A DNA stretch of 34,269 bases from Comamonadaceae bacterium (GTDB lineage Bacteria; Pseudomonadota; Gammaproteobacteria; Burkholderiales; Burkholderiaceae_C). The stretch spans positions 1-34,269 of the forward strand of contig PNMF01000018.1 of the NCBI GenBank assembly GCA_013823485.1, in the 5' to 3' direction. A program made the position numbers and the translations under genes. The notes beneath the pieces are model-generated. The model was not told where the DNA came from and did no database searches. It saw nothing but the letters and a program-made list of their open reading frames with translations. Of the stretch, positions 15,892 to 26,258 are shown in pieces. The first letter of the stretch is position 1. Every line of letters begins with the position of its first letter.

Positions 15892-16635
15892 TCAGGCCTT
15901 GCCCTGAGCGGCCACGGCGGCAGCGGCGCGCGCAGCGGCCTCGGCGTCGCCGAGGTAGTAGTGGCGGATCGGGCGCAGGTCGGCGTCGAGTTCGTACACC
16001 AGCGGGATGCCGTTGGGGATGTTGAGGTTGACGATGTCGGCGTCCGAAATGCCGTCCAGGTACTTCACCAGCGCCCGGATGCTGTTGCCGTGGGCGGCCA
16101 CCACCACGCGCCGGCCGGACTTGATGGCCGGGGCCAGCGACTCGTTCCAGAACGGGATGACCCGGGCCACGGTGTCCTTCAGGCACTCGGTCAGCGGCAC
16201 TTCTTCGGGCTTGAGCAGGGCGTAGCGGCGGTCTCCGCGCTCGCTGCGCGGGTCGGTGGCTTCCAGCGCCGGCGGCGGCGTGTCGTAGCTGCGGCGCCAG
16301 ACCAGCACCTGCTCGTCACCGAACTGGGCGGCCATGTCGGCCTTGTTGAGGCCTTGCAGGGCCCCGTAATGCCGCTCGTTCAGGCGCCAGTTCTTGACCA
16401 CCGGCAGCCAGGTGCGGTCCATCGCGTCCAGCGTGTACCACAGGGTGTGGATGGCCCGCTTGAGCACGCTGGTGTAGGCGATGTCGAAATCGAAGCCCTC
16501 GGCCTTGAGCAGCTGGCCGGCCGACATGGCCTGCGACACGCCGGTCGGGGTGAGGTCCACGTCGGTCCAGCCGGTGAAGCGGTTTTCGAGGTTCCAGGTG
16601 GATTCGCCGTGGCGGATCAGGACGAGCTTGTGCAT
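15892..16635 (-). CDS. gpmA: 2,3-bisphosphoglycerate-dependent phosphoglycerate mutase
   Basis: GpmA interconverts 3- and 2-phosphoglycerate in glycolysis and gluconeogenesis. The 247-residue length matches the family. The phosphohistidine motif LIRHGEST opens the protein (His9), followed by [24 protein letters not shown] with the catalytic Glu, the [10 protein letters not shown] loop and the second His in [10 protein letters not shown]. The last 15 residues are an Ala-rich tail. The ATG at 16635 has no obvious Shine-Dalgarno; a run of seven G tracts on the opposite strand begins 13 bases upstream. It is divergent from the rhodanese gene, and E. coli also has a phosphoglycerate mutase gene next to yibN-grxC-secB-gpsA, though of the unrelated GpmM type. 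Confidence 0.96.
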   Translation of the reverse strand: MHKLVLIRHGESTWNLENRFTGWTDVDLTPTGVSQAMSAGQLLKAEGFDFDIAYTSVLKRAIHTLWYTLDAMDRTWLPVVKNWRLNERHYGALQGLNKADMAAQFGDEQVLVWRRSYDTPPPALEATDPRSERGDRRYALLKPEEVPLTECLKDTVARVIPFWNESLAPAIKSGRRVVVAAHGNSIRALVKYLDGISDADIVNLNIPNGIPLVYELDADLRPIRHYYLGDAEAAARAAAAVAAQGKA

Positions 16636-16647
16636 GGCAGAAGAGAC

Positions 16648-16682
16648 GGGTTGGGGGGCGGGTTGGGGGCGGGAGGGGAGGG
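16648..16682 (+). other. G-quadruplex-forming G-tract cluster
   Basis: Seven runs of three to six G (16648-16650, 16653-16658, 16660-16662, 16665-16669, 16671-16673, 16675-16678, 16680-16682) are separated by loops of only one or two bases, the pattern of a very stable intrastrand quadruplex. It lies in the gap between divergent gpmA and the rhodanese gene, on the strand that is template for gpmA. Confidence 0.75.
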
Positions 16683-16717
16683 CTGCAGGCCGGCGGGCGG
16701 CAAGGGCTCAGCCCGCC

Positions 16718-16723
16718 ATTCTA
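16718..16723 (-). promoter_or_regulatory. Putative -10 element of gpmA
   Basis: The minus strand reads TAGAAT (five of six to TATAAT) and overlaps the plus-strand TAAAAT of the rhodanese gene by two bases, so the two divergent promoters would compete for the same DNA. No convincing -35 is seen. Confidence 0.35.
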
Positions 16724-16727
16724 AAAT
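16722..16727 (+). promoter_or_regulatory. Putative -10 element of the rhodanese-grxC-secB-gpsA operon
   Basis: TAAAAT followed by a GC-rich CCCGCG discriminator, 28 bases before the GTG start. The same TAAAAT plus CGCG arrangement occurs on the minus strand before the DUF3460 gene and metG. The -35 region is poor. Confidence 0.45.
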
Positions 16728-16754
16728 CCCGCGCTTGACTACAAAGGTGACCAC

Positions 16755-17165
16755 GTGAGCTTCTTCCTCGAGAACTGGGTTCTGATTGCTGCTGCATTTG
16801 TTTCCGGCGCCCTGCTGGTGTGGCCGGCGGTGCGTTCCGGCCAGCGGGCCGGCACGCTGGCGCCCAACGACGCCGTGATGCTGATGAACCGCGAGAAGGC
16901 GGTGGTGGTGGACGTGTCGACCGACGCCGAATTTGCGGCCGGCCACATCATCGGTGCGCGCCATGTGCCGCTGGACGAGGTGACCGCCAAGCTGCCCACC
17001 ACCGTCAAGAACAAGAACCTGCCGGTGATCTTCGTCTGCCCGACCGGCGCGCGCGCCAACCGCGCCGTGGCCGAGGCCCGCAAGCTCGGCTTCGAGAAGG
17101 CCCATTCCCTCTCGGGTGGCATGGGTGCCTGGCGCGGCGCCGGCCTGCCGGTCGAAAAGGCCTGA
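16755..17165 (+). CDS. Membrane-anchored rhodanese-like sulfurtransferase (YibN-like)
   Basis: A 136-residue protein with one N-terminal membrane helix (about residues 5-24) and a single rhodanese domain facing the cytoplasm or periplasm. The active-site loop CPTGARANR (Cys about 94) carries the expected CxxGxR layout, so it should be catalytically competent in transferring sulfane sulfur. DVSTDAEFAAGHIIGARHVP is the usual rhodanese N-terminal signature. The start is GTG 16755, supported by AAAGGTG about seven bases upstream. It begins the order rhodanese-grxC-secB-gpsA, the same as yibN-grxC-secB-gpsA in E. coli, so it is the YibN counterpart. The physiological acceptor is not known. Confidence 0.88.
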   Translation: MSFFLENWVLIAAAFVSGALLVWPAVRSGQRAGTLAPNDAVMLMNREKAVVVDVSTDAEFAAGHIIGARHVPLDEVTAKLPTTVKNKNLPVIFVCPTGARANRAVAEARKLGFEKAHSLSGGMGAWRGAGLPVEKA

Positions 17166-17203
17166 TCATTCTCGGCTCCCTTGACCGAACTGCTGCCCCC
17201 GAC

Positions 17204-17461
17204 ATGGCCAAAGTCACCATCTACTCCAGCGATTTCTGCCCCTACTGCTCCCGCGCCAAGGCCCTGCTGCAGGCCCGGGGCGTCACCGACTACGAAGAGA
17301 TCGTGGTTGACGGCAAGCCCGATGTGCGCGCCCGCATGACCCAGATCACCGGTCGCACCAGCGTGCCGCAGATCTTCATCGGGGAAGCCCACATCGGTGG
17401 CTGCGACGACCTGCACGCCCTCGACGGCCGGGGCGGCCTGGCGCCCCTGCTGCAGGCCTGA
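17204..17461 (+). CDS. grxC: Glutaredoxin 3
   Basis: An 85-residue dithiol glutaredoxin that reduces disulfides with glutathione. The active site CPYC lies at residues 11-14, followed by TSVPQIFIG with the cis-Pro and GGCDDLHAL, the glutathione-binding end, which is the GrxC pattern. The ATG at 17204 is 38 bp after the rhodanese stop and probably shares its transcript. A terminator-like hairpin with a T-run follows within 75 bp. Confidence 0.95.
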   Translation: MAKVTIYSSDFCPYCSRAKALLQARGVTDYEEIVVDGKPDVRARMTQITGRTSVPQIFIGEAHIGGCDDLHALDGRGGLAPLLQA

Positions 17462-17476
17462 GCCCCGGTCGCCGGC

Positions 17477-17485
17477 TGACATAAT
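17477..17485 (+). promoter_or_regulatory. Putative extended -10 promoter of secB
   Basis: TGACATAAT matches TGn plus CATAAT (five of six to TATAAT). It sits between grxC and secB, and upstream of a hairpin with a T-run, so a transcript started here would carry that hairpin in its leader. The region upstream offers no good -35, as is allowed for extended -10 promoters. Confidence 0.45.
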
Positions 17486-17494
17486 CCACGCCGT

Positions 17495-17535
17495 GCCCGC
17501 TGCGGGAACACCTCCCCGGCGGGCCTTTTCTTTTT
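17495..17535 (+). terminator. Rho-independent terminator-like hairpin between grxC and secB
   Basis: GCCCGC (17495-17500) pairs with GCGGGC (17519-17524), with more pairing possible inside, and is followed by TTTTCTTTTT (17526-17535). It could end the rhodanese-grxC transcript, or attenuate a secB transcript begun at the extended -10 just upstream. Which one applies depends on the mapped start site. Confidence 0.65.
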
Positions 17536-17556
17536 CCGAACCAGCGAGACACCACC

Positions 17557-18018
17557 ATGGCCGAGAACCTCGACCCCGTTTTCCAGATCCAGCGCATCTA
17601 CCTGAAGGAAGCCTCTCTGGAGCAGCCCAACTCCCCGGCCATCCTGCTGGAGCAGGAGCAGCCGTCGGTGGACATCCAGCTCGGCGTGGAAGCCACCCCG
17701 CTGGCCGAAGGCGTCTATGAAGTCGCGGTGACCGCCACGGTGCAGACCAAGATCAAGGACAAGACCGTGTTCCTGGTCGAGGCCAAGCAGGCCGGCATCT
17801 TCGAGGCCCGCAACCTGCCCGAAGAGCAGATGGGCCCGATCATGGGCATCGCCTGCCCGCAGATCGTCTACCCCTACCTGCGCAGCAACGTGGCCGACAT
17901 CGTGCAGCGCGCCGGCTTCCCGCCGGTGCACCTGGCCGAAATCAACTTCCAGGCCATGTACGAGCAGCAGCAAGCGCAGCAGGCCCAGCAGGAAGGCTCG
18001 CGCATCATCACCAGCTGA
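17557..18018 (+). CDS. secB: Protein-export chaperone SecB
   Basis: SecB is a homotetrameric cytoplasmic chaperone that keeps outer-membrane and periplasmic precursors unfolded and hands them to SecA. The 153-residue product matches the family (E. coli 155). Recognisable parts are [17 protein letters not shown] near residue 9, the [12 protein letters not shown] strand, and the [21 protein letters not shown] segment with the [11 protein letters not shown] loop. The C terminus is Gln-rich ([11 protein letters not shown]) as is common. A start at ATG 17557 is preceded by AGCGAGA. gpsA follows 10 bp later, as in E. coli. Confidence 0.97.
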   Translation: MAENLDPVFQIQRIYLKEASLEQPNSPAILLEQEQPSVDIQLGVEATPLAEGVYEVAVTATVQTKIKDKTVFLVEAKQAGIFEARNLPEEQMGPIMGIACPQIVYPYLRSNVADIVQRAGFPPVHLAEINFQAMYEQQQAQQAQQEGSRIITS

Positions 18019-18028
18019 GCGCACGGCG

Positions 18029-19024
18029 ATGGACATCGCCGTCATGGGGGCCGGTGCCTGGGGCACCGCACTCGCCATCGGTGCAGCGCGTCATGGACGC
18101 TGCCGGGTGGTCCTGTGGGCCCGCGATGCGTCGCAGGCCGCCCTGCTGCAGGCCGAGCGGCAAAACCGCCGTTACCTGCCCGGCATCGAACTGCCGGCGT
18201 CCCTGCAACTGGCCAGCGGTGATCTGCCGCGTGCCGACTTGTACGTGATCGCATCGCCCATGGCAGGCCTGCGCGGCTGGCTGCAGCGGCTGGCCGACCA
18301 GCCGGTGCCGGTGGCTTGGTTGTGCAAGGGTTTCGAGCAGGCGCAGGCCGGGTCGGCACCGCACGGGCTGCTGGGCCACGAGATTGCCGCCGAGGTCGCC
18401 CCCCGGCTGGCCTGCGGCGTGCTCAGCGGACCGAGTTTTGCGCAGGAAGTGGCGCGTGGTCAGCCCACGGCCGTGGTGGCGGCCAGCGAACACGCTGCCG
18501 TGCGCGATGCCCTGGTGTCGGCGTTCCACGGCAGTACGTTGCGTGTGTATGCCAACGACGATGTGGCCGGCGTCGAGGTGGGCGGCGCGGTGAAGAATGT
18601 GCTGGCGATTGCCACCGGGCTGTGCGACGGCCTGGGTCTGGGCCTGAACGCCCGTGCCGCCCTCATCACCCGTGGCCTGGCCGAAATGACCCGGCTGGGC
18701 ACCGCGCTGGGTGCCCGCACCGAGACCTTCATGGGGCTGTCGGGGCTGGGCGATCTGGTGCTCACCGCCACCGGCGACCTGTCCCGCAACCGGCAGGTCG
18801 GCCGCCTGCTGGCCGAAGGCCGGAGCCTGGCCCAGGCGGTGGAATCGCTGGGCCATGTGGCCGAAGGCGTCTACAGCGCCCGCACCGTGGTGCAGCGGGC
18901 CCGCGCCCTGGGGGTGGACATGCCGATCAGCGCCGCTGTGGTGGCCCTGCTGGAAGGGCAGGTGCAGCCGGCCCAGGCCATCGCCGAACTCATGGGCCGA
19001 GACCCCAAGCCCGAGGTGGACTGA
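18029..19024 (+). CDS. gpsA: NAD(P)-dependent glycerol-3-phosphate dehydrogenase
   Basis: GpsA reduces dihydroxyacetone phosphate to sn-glycerol 3-phosphate for phospholipid synthesis. The 331-residue product begins with the nucleotide-binding loop [11 protein letters not shown] (residues 6-16), and has [14 protein letters not shown], the catalytic Lys in [13 protein letters not shown] and the substrate-binding [20 protein letters not shown] region, all of which are usual. It is the last gene in the rhodanese-grxC-secB-gpsA run and converges on panC with 12 bp between the stops. That gap is a GC palindrome with no T-run. Confidence 0.96.
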   Translation: MDIAVMGAGAWGTALAIGAARHGRCRVVLWARDASQAALLQAERQNRRYLPGIELPASLQLASGDLPRADLYVIASPMAGLRGWLQRLADQPVPVAWLCKGFEQAQAGSAPHGLLGHEIAAEVAPRLACGVLSGPSFAQEVARGQPTAVVAASEHAAVRDALVSAFHGSTLRVYANDDVAGVEVGGAVKNVLAIATGLCDGLGLGLNARAALITRGLAEMTRLGTALGARTETFMGLSGLGDLVLTATGDLSRNRQVGRLLAEGRSLAQAVESLGHVAEGVYSARTVVQRARALGVDMPISAAVVALLEGQVQPAQAIAELMGRDPKPEVD

Positions 19025-19036
19025 TCCCGGCCGGGG

Positions 19037-20777
<1,741 letters not shown>

Positions 20778-20817
20778 GGGGTCGACCCTCTGGGGGGTGG
20801 GGGTGTCCGAGAATGCG

Positions 20818-20829
20818 GGACTATAGTCC
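20818..20829. promoter_or_regulatory. Palindromic -10 element shared by panB and nadC
   Basis: The perfect 12-bp palindrome GGACTATAGTCC reads TATAGT on both strands, giving a -10 for nadC (plus, 63 bases before the ATG) and for panB (minus, 43 bases before the ATG). Neither side has a good -35, which suggests activators or a weak promoter. A polymerase bound in one direction would exclude the other. Confidence 0.5.
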
Positions 20830-20830
20830 A

Positions 20831-20844
20831 TCCGCTCCAGCGGA
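20831..20844. promoter_or_regulatory. Inverted repeat next to the panB/nadC -10, candidate operator
   Basis: TCCGCT and AGCGGA, separated by two bases, form an inverted repeat starting two bases after the shared -10 palindrome. It would cover the first transcribed bases of nadC and the upstream region of panB. This is a typical repressor position, but no known regulator motif is recognised. Confidence 0.4.
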
Positions 20845-20889
20845 TTTCCCCTGCTGCCGACCCTGTCGATTTCCCCGTTTCCGGCCTTC

Positions 20890-21747
20890 ATGAAACACCT
20901 CTCCGAATACTCCCGCGACGACCTCGACGCCCTGGCCCGCCAGGACGTGGCGCGTGCCCTCGCGGAAGACGTGGGCAGTGGCGACCTGACCGCTGCCCTG
21001 GTCGACCCCGCGCGCCGCGCCACCGCCCGCATCCTGGCCCGCGAGCCGGCCGTGATCTGTGGTGCGCCCTGGGTCGAGGCCGCCTTGCGCGCCCTGGACC
21101 CGACCGCCACCTGGCAGTGGCAGGTGGGCGAGGGCCAGCGCTGCGAAGCCGACCAGGTGGTGCTGACCATCGAGGGCCAGGCCCGTGCGCTGCTGAGCGC
21201 CGAACGCACCGCCCTGAACTTCCTGCAGCTGCTCAGCGGCGTGGCCACCGAGACCGCGCGCTACGTGGCCGCCGTGGCCGGCACCCGCGCCGCCATCGTC
21301 GACACCCGCAAGACCGTGCCCGGCCTGCGCCTGGCCCAGAAATACGCCGTCACCTGCGGCGGTGGCGTCAACCACCGCATCGGCCTGTTCGACGCGGTCC
21401 TCATCAAGGAGAACCACATTGCCGCCGCCGGTGGCGTGGCCCCGGTGCTGCAGCGCGTGCGCGAGACCGCGCCGGCTGCGCGCTTCGTGGAGATCGAGGT
21501 CGAGACGCTGGCTCAGCTCGACGAGGCGCTGGCCTGCGGTGCCACCATGGTGCTGCTCGACAACATGGACCTGCCCACGCTGCACGAGGCGGTGCGCCGC
21601 AACGCCGGCCGCGCCATCCTGGAGATCTCCGGCGGCGTCAACTTCTCCACCGTGCGGGCCCTGGCCGAAACCGGGGTCGACCGCATCTCCATCGGGGCCC
21701 TCACCAAGGATGTGCGGGCGATCGACTTTTCCATGCGCATGGGTTGA
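20890..21747 (+). CDS. nadC: Nicotinate-nucleotide pyrophosphorylase (carboxylating)
   Basis: NadC converts quinolinate and PRPP to nicotinate mononucleotide, the third step of de novo NAD synthesis. The 285-residue product has [16 protein letters not shown] near residue 24, the [15 protein letters not shown] segment, [10 protein letters not shown] with substrate-binding Arg and Lys, [20 protein letters not shown], and EISGGVNF near the end; all are standard. There is no good Shine-Dalgarno before the ATG. It heads a nadC-nadA-pabBC run, with nadA 25 bp downstream. Confidence 0.97.
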   Translation: MKHLSEYSRDDLDALARQDVARALAEDVGSGDLTAALVDPARRATARILAREPAVICGAPWVEAALRALDPTATWQWQVGEGQRCEADQVVLTIEGQARALLSAERTALNFLQLLSGVATETARYVAAVAGTRAAIVDTRKTVPGLRLAQKYAVTCGGGVNHRIGLFDAVLIKENHIAAAGGVAPVLQRVRETAPAARFVEIEVETLAQLDEALACGATMVLLDNMDLPTLHEAVRRNAGRAILEISGGVNFSTVRALAETGVDRISIGALTKDVRAIDFSMRMG

Positions 21748-21772
21748 GCCAGGGCTGAACCGGAGAACGACC

Positions 21773-22876
21773 ATGACCACCGAATCCATCATCGACGTCG
21801 AATACGAACAGCCGGCCTGCCCCACGCAGCACGCCTGGGCCCGCGTGCCGGTGGAGCCCGGACCGCAGCAGCGCGCCGAGCTCAAGGACCGCATCCGCCG
21901 CCTGCTGCGCGAGCGCAATGCGGTCATGGTGTCGCACTACTACGTGCACCCCGACCTGCAGGACCTGGCCATCGAGACCGGCGGCATCGTCAGCGACTCG
22001 CTCGAGATGGCCCGCTTCGGCCGCGATCATGCGGCCACCACGCTGGTGGTCTCGGGCGTGCGCTTCATGGGCGAGACGGCCAAGATCCTGTCGCCCGAGA
22101 AGACTGTGCTGATGCCCGACCTGGACGCCAACTGCTCGCTCGACCTGGGCTGCCCGATCGACCAGTTCAGCGCCTTCTGCGACCAGCACCCCGACCGCAC
22201 CGTGGTGGTCTATGCCAACACCAGCGCCGCCGTGAAGGCCCGCTCCGACTGGCTGGTGACCAGCAGCTGCGCGCTGGACATCGTGCGGGCGCTGAAAGAC
22301 AAGGGCCACAAGATCCTGTGGGCGCCCGACCGGCACCTGGGCGGCTACATCCAGCGCGAGACCGGCGCCGACATGCTGATGTGGAACGGCTCGTGCATCG
22401 TGCACGACGAGTTCAAGGCCATCGAGCTGGAACTGCTCAAGAAGGAGCATCCCGAGGCCAAGGTGCTGGTGCACCCGGAGAGCCCGGCCGATGTGGTGGC
22501 GCTGGCCGACGCGGTGGGTTCCACCTCGGCCATCCTGAAGGCCGCGCGCGAGCTCGATGCGCCCAGCTACATCGTGGCCACCGACAAGGGCATGCTGCAC
22601 ATGCTGCGGCAGCAGAACCCGGGCAAGCGGTTCATCGAGGCGCCCACGGCGGGCAACAGCGCCACCTGCAAGAGCTGCGCCCACTGCCCCTGGATGGCCA
22701 TGAACGGTCTGGCCGGCGTGGCCCGCGTGCTGGAGACCGGTACCAACGCGATCGAGGTCGACCCGGTGGTCATTCCGCGCGCGCGGCTGCCCATCGACCG
22801 CATGCTGGCCTTCACCGCGGCCCACAAGGCCGGTCGGGACGCCGGTGCCCTGGTGCCCGGCATCGGCGCCGCGTGA
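21773..22876 (+). CDS. nadA: Quinolinate synthase A (4Fe-4S)
   Basis: NadA condenses iminoaspartate, made by NadB, with dihydroxyacetone phosphate to give quinolinate. The 367-residue product carries the three cluster cysteines expected for the family: in [10 protein letters not shown], in [10 protein letters not shown], and in the [13 protein letters not shown] loop. [14 protein letters not shown] and [10 protein letters not shown] are substrate-site signatures. The start ATG 21773 follows a GGAGA Shine-Dalgarno; the frame is open upstream but reads into nadC. Its stop overlaps the pabBC start by four bases (GTGA). Confidence 0.97.
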   Translation: MTTESIIDVEYEQPACPTQHAWARVPVEPGPQQRAELKDRIRRLLRERNAVMVSHYYVHPDLQDLAIETGGIVSDSLEMARFGRDHAATTLVVSGVRFMGETAKILSPEKTVLMPDLDANCSLDLGCPIDQFSAFCDQHPDRTVVVYANTSAAVKARSDWLVTSSCALDIVRALKDKGHKILWAPDRHLGGYIQRETGADMLMWNGSCIVHDEFKAIELELLKKEHPEAKVLVHPESPADVVALADAVGSTSAILKAARELDAPSYIVATDKGMLHMLRQQNPGKRFIEAPTAGNSATCKSCAHCPWMAMNGLAGVARVLETGTNAIEVDPVVIPRARLPIDRMLAFTAAHKAGRDAGALVPGIGAA

Positions 22877-24705
22877 GCCGGACCCCGCCCGCGCCCACCC
22901 CCACCGCCTGCATCGCCTTCGCCGCCACCGGCCTGCCGGACCAGCCGGGTCTGCGGCAGGCATTCGGCGTGCCGCTGCAGGTGCTGCAGGCGCACGCCCT
23001 GAGCGAAGTGCGGGGTGTCGTGGAGGCCGCCGAAGCCGCTTCGCTGGCCGGGCGCTGGTGCGTGGGCTTCCTGGCCTACGAGGCCGCTGCGGCTTTCGAC
23101 GCCGCACTGCAGACCCACGCGCCGCAGCCCGGTCTGCCGCTGGCCTGGTTCGCGGTGTACGCGGAGCCGGCGCCCGCCGAGAGCTTTGACCCGGGCCAGC
23201 CCGATGCGGTGCGGGCCGATTGGGCGCCAGGCCCGCCACGCGACACCTTCGATGCCGATCTGGCCGCGCTGCACACGGCCATTGCCGACGGCGAGGTCTA
23301 CCAGGTCAACCACACCGCGCTGCTGCACGGGACCCTGCAGGCCGGCCGGCCGTGGGACTTGTTCGCTGCCCTGCGGCGCGAGCAGCCGGCGGGCTTCGGC
23401 GCCTGGATCGATGGCGGCGACTGGCAGGTGCTCAGTGCCTCGCCCGAACTGTTTTTCGACTGGAACCGCCACCAGCTGCTGATGAGGCCCATGAAGGGCA
23501 CCGCACCCCGCCATGCCGACCCGCAGGCCGATGCATCCGCCGCCGAGGGCCTGCGCGCCTCGGCCAAGGAGCGGGCCGAGAACGTGATGATCGTGGACCT
23601 GGTGCGGCACGATGTATCGCGCGTGGCCGAGCCGCACTCGGTGCGTGTGCCCCGGCTGTTCCACCTGGAGCCGCTGCCCACGGTCTGGCAGATGACCTCC
23701 GACGTGCAGGCCACCACCCGGCCCGACACGCGCCTGTGGGACCTGCTGCAGGCGCTGTTCCCGTGCGGCTCCATCACCGGCGCACCCAAGGTGCGGGCCA
23801 TGCACCACATCCGCCAGCGCGAGCCGTCCGCCCGTGGCGTGTACTGCGGTGCCATCGGTGTGCTGCGGCCGGGTGGCGGCGCCACCTTCAATGTGGCCAT
23901 CCGCACCGTGCTGGCCTGCGCCACCCCCAGCGGCACGGCGTTGCAGGCCGGTGTGGGCAGCGGCATCACCTCGGATGCGCAGCCGGCGGCCGAATGGAAC
24001 GAATGGCGCCACAAGCGCCGCTTCATCGAACGCGCCAGCCAGCCCTTCGACCTGCTCGAAACCCTGGCCTTGCGCGGTGGTGTGCTGCAGCACCGGCAGC
24101 GGCATCTGGCGCGGCTGGCCCGCACCGCCCGCCATTTCGGGTTCGACTGGCGGCTGGACGACATGGAGGCCTGCCTGGACGAGCTGGCTGCGCAGCATCC
24201 GCAGGGCCTGTGGCGGGTGCGGCTGACGCTGGACCGGCAAGGCCGTCCGCAGGCCACGGCGGTGGCCATGCCGGCCACGCCGGCCGAAGTGCTGCTGGTG
24301 CTGGACGACCGGGCGCTGCCCGAGGCCCATGGCGAGTTTGTGCGCTTCAAGACCACCCGCCGCGGCCACTACGACGCAGCGGCGGCGCGCCATCCGGACG
24401 CCTTCGATGTGCTGCTGTGGAACCGGGCGGGCGAACTCACCGAATGCACCCGGGCCAACATCGCCCTGTGCATCGACGGCCAGTGGCTGACCCCGCCGCT
24501 GTCCAGCGGCCTGCTGCCCGGCATCGGCCGCGAGACGCTGCTGGAGGCCGGCCGGTTGCGCGAAGCCGTGCTGACCCCCGCCGACCTGGACCGCGCCAGC
24601 GCCGTGGCCTGCTTCAACAGCCTGCGTGGCTGGATGCCGGCGCGGCTTCAGCGGGCCGGCGGCACCAGCACCGTGGGCCTGGCCTCGGGCAGCAGATCGG
24701 GGTAG
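22873..24705 (+). CDS. pabBC: Fused aminodeoxychorismate synthase component I / 4-amino-4-deoxychorismate lyase
   Basis: A 610-residue bifunctional enzyme of p-aminobenzoate (folate) synthesis. Residues about 1-390 are the chorismate-binding PabB half: the RPMKGTAPR segment with the PabB-type lysine, [23 protein letters not shown] and [10 protein letters not shown]. After a short linker, about 400-600 is a class IV aminotransferase fold, Pab[15 protein letters not shown] with the PLP lysine, and [14 protein letters not shown]. The conserved RND after ENVMIVDLx reads RHD here (VRHDVSRV). The start is GTG 22873, overlapping the nadA stop. The 3' end overlaps nadB, which runs the other way, by 58 bp. 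The glutamine amidotransferase PabA must be encoded elsewhere. Confidence 0.9.
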   Translation: MSRTPPAPTPTACIAFAATGLPDQPGLRQAFGVPLQVLQAHALSEVRGVVEAAEAASLAGRWCVGFLAYEAAAAFDAALQTHAPQPGLPLAWFAVYAEPAPAESFDPGQPDAVRADWAPGPPRDTFDADLAALHTAIADGEVYQVNHTALLHGTLQAGRPWDLFAALRREQPAGFGAWIDGGDWQVLSASPELFFDWNRHQLLMRPMKGTAPRHADPQADASAAEGLRASAKERAENVMIVDLVRHDVSRVAEPHSVRVPRLFHLEPLPTVWQMTSDVQATTRPDTRLWDLLQALFPCGSITGAPKVRAMHHIRQREPSARGVYCGAIGVLRPGGGATFNVAIRTVLACATPSGTALQAGVGSGITSDAQPAAEWNEWRHKRRFIERASQPFDLLETLALRGGVLQHRQRHLARLARTARHFGFDWRLDDMEACLDELAAQHPQGLWRVRLTLDRQGRPQATAVAMPATPAEVLLVLDDRALPEAHGEFVRFKTTRRGHYDAAAARHPDAFDVLLWNRAGELTECTRANIALCIDGQWLTPPLSSGLLPGIGRETLLEAGRLREAVLTPADLDRASAVACFNSLRGWMPARLQRAGGTSTVGLASGSRSG

Positions 24706-26243
24706 TCCAGGCTGTAGTGCAGGCCGCGGCTCTCGCGCCGCAACATGGCCGACATGACGATCAGGTCGGCCACCTGCACCAGGTTGCGCAGCTCCAGCAG
24801 GTCGCGCGTGACGTGGAAGCTGGCATAGAACTCGTGGATCTCGCGCTGCAGCAGGGTGATGCGGTGCGCCGCCCGTTCCAGCCGCTTGTTGGTGCGCACG
24901 ATGCCCACGTAGTCCCACATGAAGCGGCGCAGTTCGTCCCAGTTGTGGGAGATGACCACCATCTCGTCGGCGTCGGTCACGCGGCTGTCGTCCCACAAGG
25001 GCAGGGCCGGGGTCTGGGCGCCCGGTGCCTGGCGGATGGCGGCCACGGCCGCCTGGGCGAACACCATGCACTCGACCAGCGAGTTGCTGGCCAGCCGGTT
25101 GGCGCCGTGCAGGCCGGTGCAGGTGGTCTCGCCCACGGCGTATAGGCCGGCCACCTCGGTGCGGCCGTTCAGGTCGGTGACCACGCCGCCGCAGGTGTAG
25201 TGGGCCGCCGGCACCACCGGGATGGGTTCGCGGGTGATGTCGATGCCCAGCTCGGCGCAGCGGGCCAGGATGTTGGGGAAATGTTCGCGCAGGAACTCGG
25301 GGCTCTGGTGCGAGATGTCCAGGTGCACGCAGTCCAGGCCGTGCTTCTTCATCTCGAAGTCGATGGCGCGGGCCACCACGTCGCGCGGAGCCAGTTCGGC
25401 GCGCGGGTCGTGGTCGGGCATGAAGCGGTGGCCGCCCAGGTGCGGCGGCAGCTTGAGCAGGCCGCCCTCGCCGCGCACGGCCTCGGTGATCAGGAAGCTC
25501 TTGGCATGCGGGTGGTACAGGCAGGTCGGGTGGAACTGGATGAATTCCATGTTGCCGACCTGGCAGCCGGCGCGCCAGGCCGCGGCGATGCCGTCGCCGG
25601 TGGCGGTGTCCGGGTTGGTGGTGTAGAGGTAGACCTTGCCCGCGCCGCCGGTGGCCAGCACCGTGTGGGCGGCCGAGAAGGTCATGACCTCGTCCTCTTC
25701 GGTGTCCAGCACATAGGCGCCGAAGCAGCGGCGGCCGGTGGCGCCATCGGGCAGTTGGCGGTCGGTGATCAGGTCGACCAGCATGTGGTGCTCGAACACG
25801 GTCACGTTGGGCGTGTTGCGCACCCGCTCCACCAGCGTGGCCTGGACGGCGGCGCCGGTGGCGTCGGCCGCGTGCACGATGCGGCGGTGGCTGTGGCCGC
25901 CCTCGCGGGTGAGGTGCAGTTCGCCGTGTTCGGTGGTGAAGGGCACGCCCAGCTCCTGCAGCCAGCTGATGGCGGCCGGTGCGTTCTCCACCGTGAACTG
26001 GGTGGCCTCCAGGTCGCACAGGCCGGCGCCGGCCACCAGGGTGTCGTCCACGTGCGAGGCATAGCTGTCGCCCTCGGCCAGCACGGCGGCAATGCCGCCC
26101 TGCGCCCAGTTGCTGGAGCCGTCCAGCAGGGCCCGTTTGGTGATGACGGCCACGCGGTGGGTCGGGGCCAGGTTGAGCGCGGCGGTCAGGCCGGCCAGCC
26201 CGCTGCCGATGATGAGGACGTCGAAGCGGTGGATGTCGGTCAT
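24648..26243 (-). CDS. nadB: L-aspartate oxidase
   Basis: NadB oxidises L-aspartate to iminoaspartate with FAD, the first step of NAD synthesis. The 531-residue product begins with the FAD-binding loop [16 protein letters not shown] (about residues 11-26), then [19 protein letters not shown], the [19 protein letters not shown] segment and [24 protein letters not shown], and the [24 protein letters not shown] region, all characteristic. The start ATG 26243 is 15 bp after the scpA stop. It converges on pabBC and shares 58 bp with it, where NadB ends with its basic PPAR tail. With nadA and nadC close by, all three de novo NAD genes are clustered. Confidence 0.97.
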   Translation of the reverse strand: MTDIHRFDVLIIGSGLAGLTAALNLAPTHRVAVITKRALLDGSSNWAQGGIAAVLAEGDSYASHVDDTLVAGAGLCDLEATQFTVENAPAAISWLQELGVPFTTEHGELHLTREGGHSHRRIVHAADATGAAVQATLVERVRNTPNVTVFEHHMLVDLITDRQLPDGATGRRCFGAYVLDTEEDEVMTFSAAHTVLATGGAGKVYLYTTNPDTATGDGIAAAWRAGCQVGNMEFIQFHPTCLYHPHAKSFLITEAVRGEGGLLKLPPHLGGHRFMPDHDPRAELAPRDVVARAIDFEMKKHGLDCVHLDISHQSPEFLREHFPNILARCAELGIDITREPIPVVPAAHYTCGGVVTDLNGRTEVAGLYAVGETTCTGLHGANRLASNSLVECMVFAQAAVAAIRQAPGAQTPALPLWDDSRVTDADEMVVISHNWDELRRFMWDYVGIVRTNKRLERAAHRITLLQREIHEFYASFHVTRDLLELRNLVQVADLIVMSAMLRRESRGLHYSLDYPDLLPEARPTVLVPPAR

Positions 26244-26258
26244 GGATGGATGGGGTGG

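Noticed and set aside
19025-19036. A terminator between gpsA and panC (CCCGGCCGGG palindrome).
   Set aside because: No loop of usable size and no T-run on either strand.
22567-26019. A minus-strand open frame of about 1150 codons opposite nadA, pabBC and nadB.
   Set aside because: It overlaps three well-recognised genes and has Gly/His/Gln-rich low-complexity sequence typical of antisense frames in GC-rich DNA.
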